Assembly: GCA_009801015.1 (NCBI GenBank)
Contig: VHZZ01001491.1
Location: 27,594 to 53,766, forward strand
Direction of reading: 5' to 3'
DNA length: 26,173 bases
Origin: Silene noctiflora
Taxonomy: Eukaryota; Streptophyta; Magnoliopsida; Caryophyllales; Caryophyllaceae
Positions 9,280-20,258 of the stretch are shown here, piece after piece (the stretch's first letter is position 1; every line of letters starts with the position of its first letter). The position numbers were made by a program, and so were the translations under genes. The notes under the pieces are model-generated. The model was not told the DNA's origin and did no database searches. It saw nothing but the letters and a program-made list of their open reading frames with translations.

Positions 9280-12200
9280 ATGGCGTCCACCTCTAGCGGA
9301 GAAGTTACCGCCGCGGCGACGGCGATGGCGGAGAAGAATAACCCCAGTATTAATTACAGTAATAAGGAGAGTAATACTGGAGTGTTGATGGTAAAAAAGA
9401 TGAGGAGAGATAGAGGTGGGTCTACTGCTAAGGAAAGGATCAGTAAAATGCCTCCTTGTACTGCTGGTAAACGTAGTTCCATTTACCGCGGCGTTACCAG
9501 GTAATTATGGGGCTAGCAGGGACACTCCTCCCAAAAAAATCGAAACTTTTTACCGTTTGTAGTTTATTTATTTGGAACTTTTTGCCCAGTAACTGTAAAT
9601 CATGGTTCCGCCCCTATACGGGAATGGTTTGTATAAATTGAAATACTGTTGGCTAGGGGGTTTTAGTGGCGAAAAATATGAAACTTTTAGTTAAAATTAT
9701 TGTTATTTTTGTTCTAGTTTGAATTTTTGCAGTGTAACTATAAATCCTGATTCCGCCACTGTTTTGGAGTGGTTTGTAGGAGTTGTTATGTTGTTAGTTT
9801 TGTGAAATTTGAGCCTTTGAGGGTCTGGTTTTGGAATTGACTGTTCTGCTTTGTACTTTGGTTAGTCTAGCCAGCACTCTAGTTTTAGAGTTGTAGGAGT
9901 AATTTTAGTTAGAGATCAAGTAATTAGGGTGACATTAGTAAGGTAGCTCATGAACTTCTGTCGAGGGTTTAGGGAGGTTCGGATGTATGCATTCCTTGAG
10001 ATGAGCACAAGGCTATATTGTACTCACTCCATCTCAATCATTTGTTTACCTTTGGTTACAATACTTGTCACAAAGCATAGAAAGGTAAATAAATGATTGG
10101 GATGATGGGGTAATTGTTTGGGAGGAATTTAAAGTTTTCATGGGGTAATTTTTGGGTAGTTTGTTTAATTAGGGGATTTTTCCAAGTACTAGGGGTGTCG
10201 AAGTTTTGAAAATGGGATGAGGATGTGACTTGAACAGTTGGGTAAAACAATGGAAGGGTTGCGATTGTAGCTTTGTTAGTCTGTCATGGAACACTAAGTT
10301 TAGGTGAAAAATGGATTGGAAGAGTTGCGAGTGTAGCTTTGTTACTCGACATGGAATGCTAAGTTTAGGTGAAAAATGGAGTTTTCAAGTGTCATGACCT
10401 CATTTAGTGGCGGAATACCAAGTGAGGTGCCAAAGTCAAGTATCAAAGTAGAACTATTGTCCTCGAAAAGGGAGAGCTGAAAGTAGCCTTTGGACAATAC
10501 GGTGAAATGAGTCCGATGGTAAACATGTCAGATGTATTCAGCTTTTATAGTATTAGCATTGATTAAGAACTACAATTCATTAGTCGTTAGATTATTTTCT
10601 GATTTATGAGCTTTAAGTAACATTATACTATTATAGTGAACTTGGTAGGTTTATCATTGAATGAAGGATAAGTATGTTGCATAGGTAGATTTAGATGGCT
10701 CTAAGGGTAAAATTATAAAAGAGATAAGTGGGTCTATATAAAACCCAAACCCCTTCCTAACAGTAGTTGTAGAGAAGTGATATGAGCAATGAGCTAGTCT
10801 GAGTAGAAATATGATTATTGACTAGAAAATAACAATGGCGCTTTTGTGGTACAAACAGGCATAGATGGACCGGTCGTTATGAAGCTCACCTTTGGGATAA
10901 AAGCACTTGGAACCCAAATCAGAATAAAAAGGGCAAACAAGGTATTTTTCACCCTTCTCTGACTCTCTATTCTTTCTTTGACTGTCAGCATTTATGCTTG
11001 ATTTGAAGAGTAAACACGCAACTGACATGGTTTTTCTTTCTGTATGCTTGATGCTCGTGCCAATTTGCTGACGGGCGCTTAATCCACCTCTTCCAGTTTA
11101 TTTGGGTGAGTCTAAAGCGCCTTTAATTCGACTGGTTTCGATGATTGACTATTTTCACTAACAAGTTATTATAATGATCATAGGGGCTTATGATGACGAA
11201 GAAGCTGCTGCTAGAGCTTATGATCTTGCGGCTTTGAAGTACTGGGGTCCAGGGACTCTGATCAATTTTCCTGTAAGGCGCCAAAGCCCTAACTTTTTGA
11301 ATTGAAACTTCTTATTGAGTTTTCAAATTTCTACCTGTAATCATTGTACAGTGAATTTTGGGAATGCACGTAGTCGATACATGTATATAATTTGGCTCTT
11401 GTAGAAATTAATTAGTGCTGGTAGTGTGATGCAGGTCACGGATTATAGTAGAGATGTAGAAGAAATGCAAAATGTCTCTAGGGAGGAATACCTGGCATCA
11501 CTAAGGAGGTAATACCAGCGGGGTTTTCACCTCTTTCCTTGTCTCTGTTAAACACACAATTTAGGTTGAACTCTTTCTTGTGTTCTCATCTGCTTTATTC
11601 AGAAAAAGCAGTGGCTTCTCGAGAGGTATAGCTAAATATCGTGCACTTTCAAGGTATGTATGCCCTGCCAATTTGCCCTTTCTCTATTTCACGTTGTTAT
11701 GACACTTGAGTAATTTATATCACAAGCTACGGTGTATTAAATTGTGTAAGATTCAGCCTTGACATGCATCTGTACAAAAATGTAATTCCGTCTTTGGGTG
11801 GGTATTCAAGTTCCATTCTGTGAGCTCATGGTGAATTAGTATTAAGCTCAACCATTTGTACAAATGTTGTAGCACTTTGTGTTCAAGTTTTGCCTTAGCC
11901 TGAGGTATAGTTGCCCATTTCTGGTTTTTAAATTTCTGATTCAAATTTGAAAGTTTTTATTGTGTAATTCAGTGGGCGATGGGAGCCATCGCTAGGACGT
12001 ATTACTGGAACTGAATACCTCCAAGGCATTAGTTATGGTACATTGCTGCTCTATGTTGTTATTGTCTTCACTAATATGGTTGTAGACTTGTAGTGTTCAG
12101 TTCCACACTCCTAACAGTCCAACTGATTTAGTCTAACTTGGACCATTGGCTCCGTTTCTAAGGCAAGGGAGAAGTCGCAGCAGCAGAGAGTGAATACCCT

Positions 12201-13058
12201 GGCGGTTTTCCCATAGAAAGAAAAATTGATTTGACAGGCTACATCAAATGGTGGGGTCCAAATAAAACTCGACAGTCAGATGTAAAGCATAGTAGCACTG
12301 AAGATGCCGCGAATGAGCTGAAATCTCTGGAACGGGGAATTCAACCCACAGAGCCGTACCAGATGCCACAGTTGGGAACTTCTTATGAATCGCAGAAAAG
12401 TAAAGGCTCGGCTAACTCTGCTTTGAAAATCTTGTCAAGATCTGCGGCTTTTAAGAACATGCAAGATAGAGCGTCTAAAGCACAGGAAACAGCAAATGAT
12501 AACGATGAAAAGGAGAACAAGAGTCATGTTAGCAAGATTGACCATGGCAAGGCAGTTCAGACGCAAAGTGATGACGCTGGAGTTGAGAGAATGGGATCCA
12601 CACTTGGAATTGGTGGATTGCCACTCCAAAAGAGCATGTTTCCTTTGTCTCCTTTGCTGACTGCACCCCTTTTGACAAACTATAACACTATTGATCATTT
12701 AGGGGACCCTATCTTGTGGACATCTTTGATGCCAGTTTTGCCTATAGCACCTTCTCGGGCTTCTGAGGTTGGTGTATACACTTTGCTACTGCTTTGTATA
12801 ATTGTTTTCCTTTCATGCTTTCCTTTCTTATGTTTGTGTATTTATTGGTCACTTGGAAGCTTTCCTAGCTCACATTGAGGTCTCCATATGATTATTCATG
12901 TCAGCTTATGAAATACGTGAACTTGCCATCCTCCATAGCGTAATAATAGTGCTATAAACATGAGTTGCTCTGTGTGATTTCTAACCTGCACATTGTTGCA
13001 GATTACCAAAACTGAGAGCAGCTCCACTTACAGCTTCTTCAGGCAAGAAGAAGGATGA
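9280..13058 (+). CDS. AP2-family transcription factor, At2g41710 ortholog (9 exons)
   Basis: A nuclear DNA-binding regulator of the AP2/WRINKLED-like group. Exons: 9280-9500, 10859-10941, 11097-11105, 11184-11272, 11435-11508, 11603-11653, 11973-12037, 12163-12767, 13002-13058. All introns are GT-AG and the frame is kept throughout, giving 417 residues (Arabidopsis protein about 420-430). The N-terminus has [19 protein letters not shown]2 domain 1 covers [20 protein letters not shown], then [20 protein letters not shown] and [18 protein letters not shown]. The second domain is degenerate ([15 protein letters not shown] then [10 protein letters not shown]), as in the Arabidopsis protein. The conserved [14 protein letters not shown] and [12 protein letters not shown] blocks follow in exon 8. 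The start at 9280 is chosen by similarity. From memory, rice SMOS1/RLA1/NGR5 belongs to the same clade, which would suggest roles in organ growth and hormone or nitrogen response; this is not shown by the sequence. Confidence 0.93.
9507..9620. repeat. Degraded GTGGCGGA-type MITE relic in AP2 intron 1
   Basis: GGGGCTAGCAGGGACACTCC at the left and CATGGTTCCGCCCC at the right resemble the GCTAGC and TTCCGCCACT parts of the related units at 9664-9761 and 18017-18187. Ends and target duplication are not clear. Confidence 0.4.
9664..9761. mobile_element. Small TIR element (AGTGGCG...CGCCACT) in AP2 intron 1
   Basis: AGTGGC at 9665-9670 is matched by GCCACT ending at 9760, with a T-rich interior (AACTTTTAG, GTTATTTTTG) and ATCCTGATTCCGCC near the right end. 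This is the same family style as the 18017-18187 unit. No target duplication was identified. Confidence 0.5.
10023..10110. mobile_element. Stowaway MITE (88 bp) in AP2 intron 1
   Basis: TIRs CTCACTCCATCTCAATCATT and, inverted, CCCCATCATCCCAATCATTT, flanked by TA at 10021-10022 and 10111-10112. This is the standard Stowaway arrangement. It is closely similar to the copy at 16417-16505 (shared CAATCATTTGTTTA). Confidence 0.85.
10251..10380. repeat. Tandem duplication, 66-bp period
   Basis: Two adjacent copies (10251-10316, 10317-10380) starting TGGAAGRGTTGCGA and ending AAGTTTAGGTGAAAAATGGA, in AP2 intron 1. Confidence 0.85.
11097..11105 (+). other. 9-nt microexon of the AP2 gene
   Basis: TTTATTTGG lies between a CAG acceptor (11094-11096) and a GTGAGT donor (11106). 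Joined to the neighbouring exons it supplies VYL in KKGKQ-VYL-GAYDDEE and restores the frame. A 9-nt VYL microexon is a hallmark of WRINKLED-type AP2 genes, so this strongly supports the gene model. Confidence 0.93.
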
Positions 13059-13642
13059 TCGAATCCACTAGGGTTTGGAAAAAGCTCTCATGAAACTAGA
13101 CAAGCAGAGTTACATTGATTGCCAGTCAAGCTTGTTCCTCTCCTCGCTCTCAGATCTCTGGAGGCAAACGTGATTGCCTAGCCTAGATTGTGTCATGTTG
13201 TTAGGCTTCCAGATTTCTCAGAGTTGTGTTTCACTTGTTAATATATATGTAGTCATGAGCACTTGTCCCTCGAATACAGCACCTTTTTTTTTTTTTTTTT
13301 TGAAGAAACCAAAAAATATGGATTACGCCTTGTTGTTAATCAGATAGTAGCATGATTAGGACCAAGAACATACCGAATTTGTAACAAATACGGAGCACAT
13401 CTTTTTGTTAATTACTGTATATATTAGCATTATTAGGACCAAGAACATATTGAATTTGTAAGAGGATGAAGGAGTAGTCAAGAAATGCACGAATCATAGC
13501 GGTATTGATTAGTTAATTCTTGAAAATTCATACAGCGTACAAAATTAGCATATATGTAAGCTTATGATATACAAGTTACAACCCTATTATACTCTTCACA
13601 AAGCTTCAGCTATCTAGCAAAAAGAAAACCTCAAGTTGAAGT
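13059..13642. other. Intergenic region between convergent AP2 and PPR genes
   Basis: Holds the 3' ends of both genes, a run of 18 T at 13284-13301, and a direct repeat (13348-13384 and 13425-13461). No additional gene is seen. The AP2 3' UTR probably ends before the T run, but no clear poly-A signal is assigned. Confidence 0.55.
13348..13461. repeat. Direct repeat ATTAGGACCAAGAACATA, 77 bp apart
   Basis: Copies of about 37 bp at 13348-13384 and 13425-13461 share ATTAGGACCAAGAACATA followed by GAATTTGTAA, with few mismatches. Origin unknown. Confidence 0.85.
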
Positions 13643-16600
13643 TCACATGATTGTCCCGTCCGTCAATTCAGACGCTGAAAGTGGAGATTTGCAGAGCTTG
13701 TTTCGGAAAACTAAATCGGCAGGCATGCTTTTCAAGGAATCTGGAAAGAAACTATAGGTGAGAAATGATAAACAATGGGGGTCAAGTAAAAACTAAATGA
13801 AAAATAGAATATCAATGGAATAACAATTGCATAGGGAGTACCAATACGGTCTTGGATGATAGCAACAAGGTCAGCGCCACCACTTCTTTGAGCAAAGAAC
13901 AACACATTACGGTACTTTTCAACTGATGGTTGCATTCCCGCGTCTTCCATCCACTGCAATACCTGAAACATCATTTGTAAGAATATGTTAGATACTACAC
14001 GTTGAGGTAAAAGGAGCAGCAATCATCAACTCATCATCAAACGTGCATGAGGGAACCATTGGACGTGCATGCTTCTCTAAACGATGCATATATACTTCTT
14101 ATTTGTGGGGGGCGGAGGAAGGGGGGTTCATGTTAACATACACATGAATTGACGAAATGAAGAAAATACCTCAATATACTTTCTCCAGTTACCAGCAGCC
14201 AAAAGATTTTTCAACAAAATAGAATAAGTAACATCGTTGATCTCTGCACCCGATGCCACTATCTTAAGAAACAACTGCATGTATGAAGACGGTCAGAAAA
14301 GAGGGTGTGTGACTGACTCACTATTGAAAAATTGGAAGGCCACCTTATAAACTTACCTTCATCATATTCTCTATTTTACCACATTTTCCTAGGAAATGCA
14401 GCAGATGATTCAAAAACCCTATCGAAAGTTTATGAAATGATGGTTCCATTTCTTTAATCATTTCCACCGCCGTCTTCCAATCACGAAGCCTGCAGACACA
14501 ATTTTGTATATCCACTAAGCAACAGTGCATCATGTAAGTCACCATGAGCAGCAAAACAAATAGGCTGGAAAGAAGAGTCACCACGCTACTTAACATAAGG
14601 TGGTAACCACTGAATTTTTCGGAATGTATTCTCAAACTTACAAGGTACAGGCTGATATGACCTCGAAGTATACAGCATCAGTAACAGGAATATCATGCGT
14701 TCTCATATACGTGAGCATATTTAAAACTTTGGCTGGTTGACTTCCATTGTTAAAGGCTCTCATGAGAGCCGAACAAGCAATTATATCAGGTTGGATGTTA
14801 TTTGCTTCCATCTCCTCGAATATTTCACAGGCCTTTTCCCATGTTCCTACACCCATCAGTCCAAGGTTATTTAGCAATCAGATTGGAATTCGTCCCTTCA
14901 GGAATATAATGTCATAATGATGTCAGAGCTTTGAATATTAACAATACCTGCTTCACTGTAAGTGTGTATCATTTTAGTATAGGTAATGACATCAGGCTGA
15001 CAACCAGCTTCCTTCATTCTAGCAAACGTAGATTCTGCATCAGCAACTCGTCCCTGAAACGAACAGAGATACATGTTAAATACTTAGATCTATAACCATA
15101 AAAGCAAGCTCAAGAAGCAGGATCATCAAAGGCTCTTGCCTGCTTACTAAAGGCACTGATCGCTGATGAGTACACCTCTTTAGAAATAGGGATCTTCAAC
15201 TTTATCATCTCCTCCAGAAATTCAATAGCATGATCATACTTTGACATCTTACAACAACCAGTTATCAACACATTATATGTGACCGAATCAGGCTTGATTT
15301 TCTTCCCTCTCATAGTTTTGTACACACCTAAAGCTTTGTCATATTCCCCAACATTCATATAACTTCCAATTGCCGTGTTATATGCAACTAGATTTAACTG
15401 GATGCCTCGCTGATCAGCTGCTGAAAGTATCGAATCAATTTTAACATTCTCACTACATCGACTGCAAGATGCCAGAAGAGTAGATATTGAGACGACATTT
15501 GGTTGAATACCCTCACTTTCCATTTCATGTAACACTTCCACAGCTTTAGCAAGACGGCCATTAGAACCATAGGCATCTATTAGTGCATTATAGCTAATTA
15601 CATTTGGCTTGCATTTTTGTTGCTTCATCAAGTCAAATATCTCCCTGGCCTTATCAGGTTGTTGTGACCTTCCATATGCATTAAGTAGAGATGTATAAGA
15701 CACAATATCCGGGCGAAGACCACTTTGCTTGATCTCATTAAAGACTTTTAGAGCTTCCTCGTTCATTCCAAGAGAAGCATATGCACCTAGAAGAGCATTA
15801 TAGGCAACAATATTGGGTGTAAGACCTTCTGCAAGCATTGTGTAAAATACTGCCTTGCAGTTCTCGATTTCCCCACGGATTGAGTACATGTGCATGATGC
15901 TAGTATGTGTCACAACATCAGGCCTACACTCTGACTTCATTTGCCTCATTGAGTTAAAAACATCAACAGCTTCCTCATACCACCCAAGCTTTACTAGGCA
16001 GTATATTCTTATGTTAAGTGTAGTAGTATTCGGTCGTATTTTTGTCCCTTCCATAAGTTCAAAATAGGACAAAGCTTTAGAATACTGAGCACCAGTTTTG
16101 TAGGCACAAAGAATAATGTTGTGAGTAAAAAGATCAGGCCCAACTCCATTGTCAGTCATGTGTTTGCAGATTTTGAGAGCCTCTCTCCAATTTCCACTAG
16201 ATCCACAAGCATTTATCAAGTTGTTATACGTAATTCGACTAGGCGGGACCTGCAGCAATGTTTAAGTTTCAATAACATACTCCTGTGCCATAAAAAAATG
16301 TAACAGATTCGTTTTTTATAAAAAAAACCATAGTACACTACAGCGTTGGTAGACAGCAGGGGAAGGGACTCGTTTTCAAACGAGTATATATTGGGAGGCG
16401 GCAGCATATGGAAATAGTCCCTTTGTCCCACTCAATTGTTTACCTTTTTTTATATTTTGTGAGGCATTTTAATCAAAGTTAAACAAATGATTGGGACGGA
16501 GGGAGTATCTGATAAAAATCGCAAGACGACTGGAATTCTCAATGAACTGAGCATTGCATGAGACTGAAACTAACATCATTATACACGTCTTATCGATGGG

Positions 16601-18983
16601 ACCGTGGTTGAAAAGCTTTAATGCACAACTGCAAATTATCTTCTTCTTCTACCTCTGTGCATTGGCAACTTCCAGAACAGTTGATTACAAGGCCTAACAC
16701 ATATTCTGAAAGTGATGACCAGCAATGAATCTAACTTCAACCGCAAAATATACTTACTATGGGGTCGTGAATAAGGCTCCAAAATATACTAACTATGGGT
16801 AAACGAAGCTGTGAGTTTGAACCTTTTTTTCAGTTAGGAGAAAGAATATATATATAAAAGCACCACGCTGTTGAACTAAGACAACGCTCTTTTTCTAGTG
16901 ATGGGTTGACGGCTAAGAATGATGCAAAAAATATAAAAATAATCCTACATAAAACATTTTAGTAATTCAAAAGGCAAGAAAGTTGAAATACACACTGCCG
17001 CACGGAGCATATCTTCCATGATGTTCATCGCCCAACGCCATTGACCAGCTCGTCCATGTGCATTGATGAGAGCATTGTAAGTTTCTGCATTTGGTTTGCA
17101 TCTGAATCAGAGAAAAGTACAATTAACAAAGGAGTATAAACATACAACACTCAGCTAGAAATAAAGAAATCAGAAAAAAGAAGACACTGTTACACTGCAA
17201 GATGTATCAAAGTTTACTTACTTCCACTCTTGCATCTCAAAAAACAAGCCACGTGCCTGATCTATACGATTATGCCTGGCATGTAGTCTGATCATCATAT
17301 TGTAGATGTCATTCCTTGCAGTATAATTCTTCTGATTTTTCATCCACCGGAAGACATGAACTGAATGCTCAATTGAACCCAACTGAGTTAGCTCCTACAA
17401 GCAGTCCATTTTATCAATGTCACAGGTCATAATCAGAAGACAGATTATTGCATTATTGCTGTAGACACACAAACCGCCCAATTAATCTACATAGTAACAT
17501 CTAAGCTAATACATCTAATCTCACTGAAACTTGAGAGGGAAGATTTTCCTGAGAGTTCATGAAGTTTGTGAGCAAAACTCAATCCCCAAAGAAGAGCCTG
17601 AGCTTCACTAGTGGCCATTGAAGAACAATAAAGAGTGCATTTTGTAAAGATGCAGAGTACTAGATTCAACACATATAAGAGTCGCTTTGCCCAAGAAGCC
17701 TGGCTTATATGGTCTTACTACACCAAGTTTCCTACACTTGTTTCGTCCAAATCTGATCATCAGATACAGTTGACCGTACAGCTGGCCTCTCTTACACTAA
17801 ATATGATGCCAAGAGTCCGTATACATAGCGGTGGCCTGGGAGTGTACAGGACACATGACCACCCATACAAGCCTAATATGCTGTACTCTATTCACCATTA
17901 CCCTTCCACATTTAACATGATAGCCATCCATATTTCCTTATAACCTAACACCTTACAAGAATCTTACCCTTCTAGATCAAAAACTCACATGGTATCACAG
18001 TGAGACGGACTGGCTTTAGTGGCGGAACTGAAGAGGGCTAGCATGGGTGGTCCCCCCCTAATCTGTGCAAATTTTGAAACGTTTCGTACAAATTCACAAC
18101 TTTTTTCTAGTTTACCTATTTGCATTACTAGTTCGCCCTTCAGAAAAATTTTGGCCCCTTAGGAACAACTCCTGGTTATGTCATTTGCTGGCTTATCAAA
18201 GTTCTCCCCTTTATCAGTTATCTTAATTACTCAGAAGTAAACATCACTGTTTAAAGCTAAAACCTACATATCAAATCCCTCCCTACTTCAGTGACACCAC
18301 AATTTACTAGCAAAAACAGCAAGAAAACACACTCAGGCTTCTATTCCCAATTTATACCTAACTAAACCATAATTCAATAACTATGTAACCAAACGAGCTA
18401 CTCTTACTTAAGACCGTTTTAACTTAAAACATAGTCATTATAGCTAGCATTAAATGAACCACATAGCATGAACAAGACCGTCTAAAACTTAAAAACGGTT
18501 TCAAATTAAACAAAAAGAGATGAGAGGAAGTAAAGAAGATCAAACCTGTATAAGAAGGGCATAATTCTTCTTAGAAAACCTTCCAACCCAATGATTCAAA
18601 ACGCCATCAATATCATCACCAACATCAAGAGCCATAATTTTCTGAACAACCTGAGTAAGAGACCAATCTTTCTGAAACTTATCAGCTTGAACCTTAATCT
18701 TATACCTCTTAGGAATATCTTCCTTCCTAAACCCACTCACGTGCTCAGTCACGTGATGCTCTCCTTTATCATAATCCACATGAACTTGCTTCTTTCTTTC
18801 CCATTTTTCTGGGTTTTTGGTTGATTTTTGACAGTTAATGCTGCAAGTTTTGAACTTTGGAGGGTTTCTGGAACTGGGTTTTGCTTGGAATGCGAGGGAA
18901 TTAGTGGGTTTAGGGTGGAAATGAGGAATGGAGGGGTGATTTGAAGGTAATGGAGAATGAATTTGGTGGGTGAGAAGTGTCAT
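13643..18983 (-). CDS. EMB2654: Chloroplast P-type PPR protein, EMB2654 ortholog (10 exons)
   Basis: An organelle RNA-binding pentatricopeptide-repeat protein. The Arabidopsis ortholog (At2g41720) is embryo-essential and is reported to act in trans-splicing of plastid rps12. Exons on the minus strand, in order: 18983-18546, 17394-17222, 17101-16996, 16249-15140, 15053-14948, 14846-14642, 14489-14357, 14274-14170, 13962-13842, 13740-13643. They join in frame to 864 residues (Arabidopsis about 820). The N-terminus (MTLLTHQIHSPLPSNHP) is Ser/Pro-rich and free of acidic residues, fitting a transit peptide. Exon 1 has KDWSLTQVVQKIMALD and GVLNHWVGRFSKKN. About ten PPR motifs lie in the large exon (TYNNLINACGSSGNWREA, SYNALIDAYGSNGRLAKAVE) and more follow. 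There is no DYW or SMR end domain. The intron after exon 4 appears to use a GC donor. No stop or frameshift was found. Confidence 0.94.
15054..15139 (-). other. EMB2654: Probable GC-AG intron of the PPR gene
   Basis: The exon before ends ...AGCAAGCAG-like (Ser-Lys-Gln) and is followed directly by GCAAGA, not GT. The acceptor is TTTCAG before GGACGAGTTGCTGATGC. Using the GC donor gives SKQ-GRVADAES in frame, matching SKQGQVTEAES of Arabidopsis. A nearby GTAAGC would break the frame. CAG|GCAAG is the usual strong consensus for rare GC donors. Confidence 0.8.
16417..16505. mobile_element. Stowaway MITE (89 bp) in a PPR intron
   Basis: Left GTCCCTTTGTCCCACTCAATT and, inverted, right CTCCCTCCGTCCCAATCATT, with TA at 16415-16416 and 16506-16507. 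The first base of the left end is mutated (G for C). It lies in the intron between PPR exons 3 and 4. Confidence 0.85.
17395..18545 (-). other. First intron of the PPR gene
   Basis: A 1,151-bp intron holding a hAT-like MITE at 18017-18187 and a short minus-strand frame at 17510-17620 whose ATSEAQALLWGLSFAHKL faintly resembles the RNase H-like tail of LINE or retrotransposon proteins. The rest shows nothing coding. Confidence 0.7.
18017..18187. mobile_element. Small hAT-like MITE (171 bp) in PPR intron 1
   Basis: Flanked by identical 7-bp CTGGCTT (18010-18016 and 18188-18194). The left end TAGTGGCGGAACTGAAGAG is degenerately matched by the inverted right end CAAATGACATAACCAGGAG. The interior GGGCTAGCATGGGTGG, then T-rich, then TTTTGGCCCC is typical of a common plant repeat family also seen at 9507-9761. 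Confidence 0.55.
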
Positions 18984-19214
18984 CTGAGAGATGATAAGTG
19001 TGGTATTGCAGAGATAAACCCTCCTTCAGTCTGCTGATTTCTGAATTTCTGAATATGGTAGTCGCTGTAGCCAGGATAGCCTGCTGTAATATTATGGGTT
19101 TTAGACATATTTTTGAGCATAGTGTTAAAATTAAATGACTGTTCATCGGAAACATAGATTCATCAATAACGTCCCGTTCTTTTGGACTTAAATCACTTAA
19201 CTTAATTCACTTCA

Positions 19215-19378
19215 TATCCTATAAGTTCAGTTCAGTTCAGACCCTATAAGTTTAGTTCAGATCCTATAAGTTCAGATCAGTTCAAATCCTATAAGTTCAG
19301 TTCAGATCCAATAAGTTCAATTCAGTTCAGATTCTACAAGTTCAATTCATTTCAAATCCTACAAGTTCAGTTCAGAAA
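19215..19378. repeat. TTCAGTTCAGATCCTATAAG tandem array, left
   Basis: About seven or eight degenerate units of roughly 20 bp (GTTCAGTTCAGATCCTATAA with CCAATAAG, CTACAAG variants). Confidence 0.9.
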
Positions 19379-19680
19379 ACTTATATACGGAGTATTAATT
19401 TTACACATCGATGCAAAAATATTTGACATTAATTATTTAATACATATATACGTTATATTTTTAAAACAAAATTATCACTCCTCTCATTATTTTTTATCGT
19501 AATGTAATCGTAGTATAATGTAGGAACAACTCAATTTATATAAAGCGGAAAAATTTTATTATCTTACCTTGCGTTTTATACTAGTTTTCTTATCAATGTT
19601 TTCTCTTGGCTGTCCACTAATTTCTTGTAAAATTTTTGTTTAATCTCAATAAAATTTTGCGTGATAATAACAATACTAAA

Positions 19681-19784
19681 AACAACAACAACAACAATAA
19701 CAACAACAACAACAAACAAACAACAACAACAACAACAACAATAGTAATAGCAATAATAACAATAATAATAACAACAACAATAAG

Positions 19785-19841
<57 letters not shown>

Positions 19842-19912
19842 AAATTAATTAAGTTAAATTAAATACAACAATAAATTAATTAAGTTAAATTAAATAAATT
19901 AATTTAACAGAT

Positions 19913-19963
<51 letters not shown>

Positions 19964-20059
19964 AAATTAATTAAGTTAAATTAAATAAATTAATTTAACG
20001 GAAACAACAACAACAACAACAATAAATTAATTAAGTTAAATTAAATAAATTAATTTAAC
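19681..20059. repeat. Compound CAA microsatellite with a repeated AT-rich linker
   Basis: Long runs of CAA/ACA units are interrupted by the linker TAAATTAATTAAGTTAAATT at 19841, 19872, 19963 and 20023; the last three continue into AAATTAATTTAAC. Linker and CAA runs have been duplicated together. The frames translating to poly-Asn or poly-Thr here are not genes. Confidence 0.95.
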
Positions 20060-20064
20060 GGATC

Positions 20065-20235
20065 ATGTAAGTTCAGTTCAGATCCTATAAGTTCAGTTCA
20101 GATCTTATGAGTTCAATTCAGTTCAGATCCAATAAGTTCAGTTCAGATCCTATAAGTTCAGTTCAGTTCAGATCCTATAAGTTCAGTTCAGTTCAGTTCA
20201 AATCCTATAAGTTTAGTTCAGTTCAGATCAGATCC
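20065..20235. repeat. TTCAGTTCAGATCCTATAAG tandem array, right
   Basis: About eight units of the same repeat as the left array, in the same orientation, adjoining the right terminal repeat. Confidence 0.9.
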
Positions 20236-20258
20236 GTTTCAGTCCAAAAGAACAGGGC

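Larger units (their letters stand above)
19171..20258. mobile_element. Terminal-inverted-repeat unit filled with tandem repeats
   Basis: GTCCCGTTCTTTTGGACT (19171-19188) is inverted at the right as AGTCCAAAAGAACAGGGC (20241-20258), 16 of 18 matching. Inside each end is an array of TTCAGTTCAGATCCTATAAG units, both arrays in the same direction, and between them is a CAA microsatellite. The ends suggest a foldback or non-autonomous DNA transposon. No clear target duplication was found and no gene is present. Confidence 0.55.

Noticed and set aside
10734-10746. TATATAA-like motif within AP2 intron 1
   Set aside because: No following transcript-like leader or start; ordinary intron sequence.
12768-12878. 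Read-through end of AP2 exon 8 (hydrophobic [17 protein letters not shown] tail)
   Set aside because: It is intron sequence; a GT donor at 12768 and AG acceptor at 13001 join the exon to the conserved [10 protein letters not shown] end.
15110-15139. ARAFDDPAS end of the long PPR frame
   Set aside because: Explained as intron read-through past the GC donor; the joined exon restores the family sequence.
17510-17620. Possible RNase H-like fragment (ATSEAQALLWGLSFAHKL) on the minus strand
   Set aside because: Too short and isolated to call; mentioned only under the intron entry.
19636-19848. Poly-Asn/poly-Thr open frame
   Set aside because: Translation of a CAA microsatellite.
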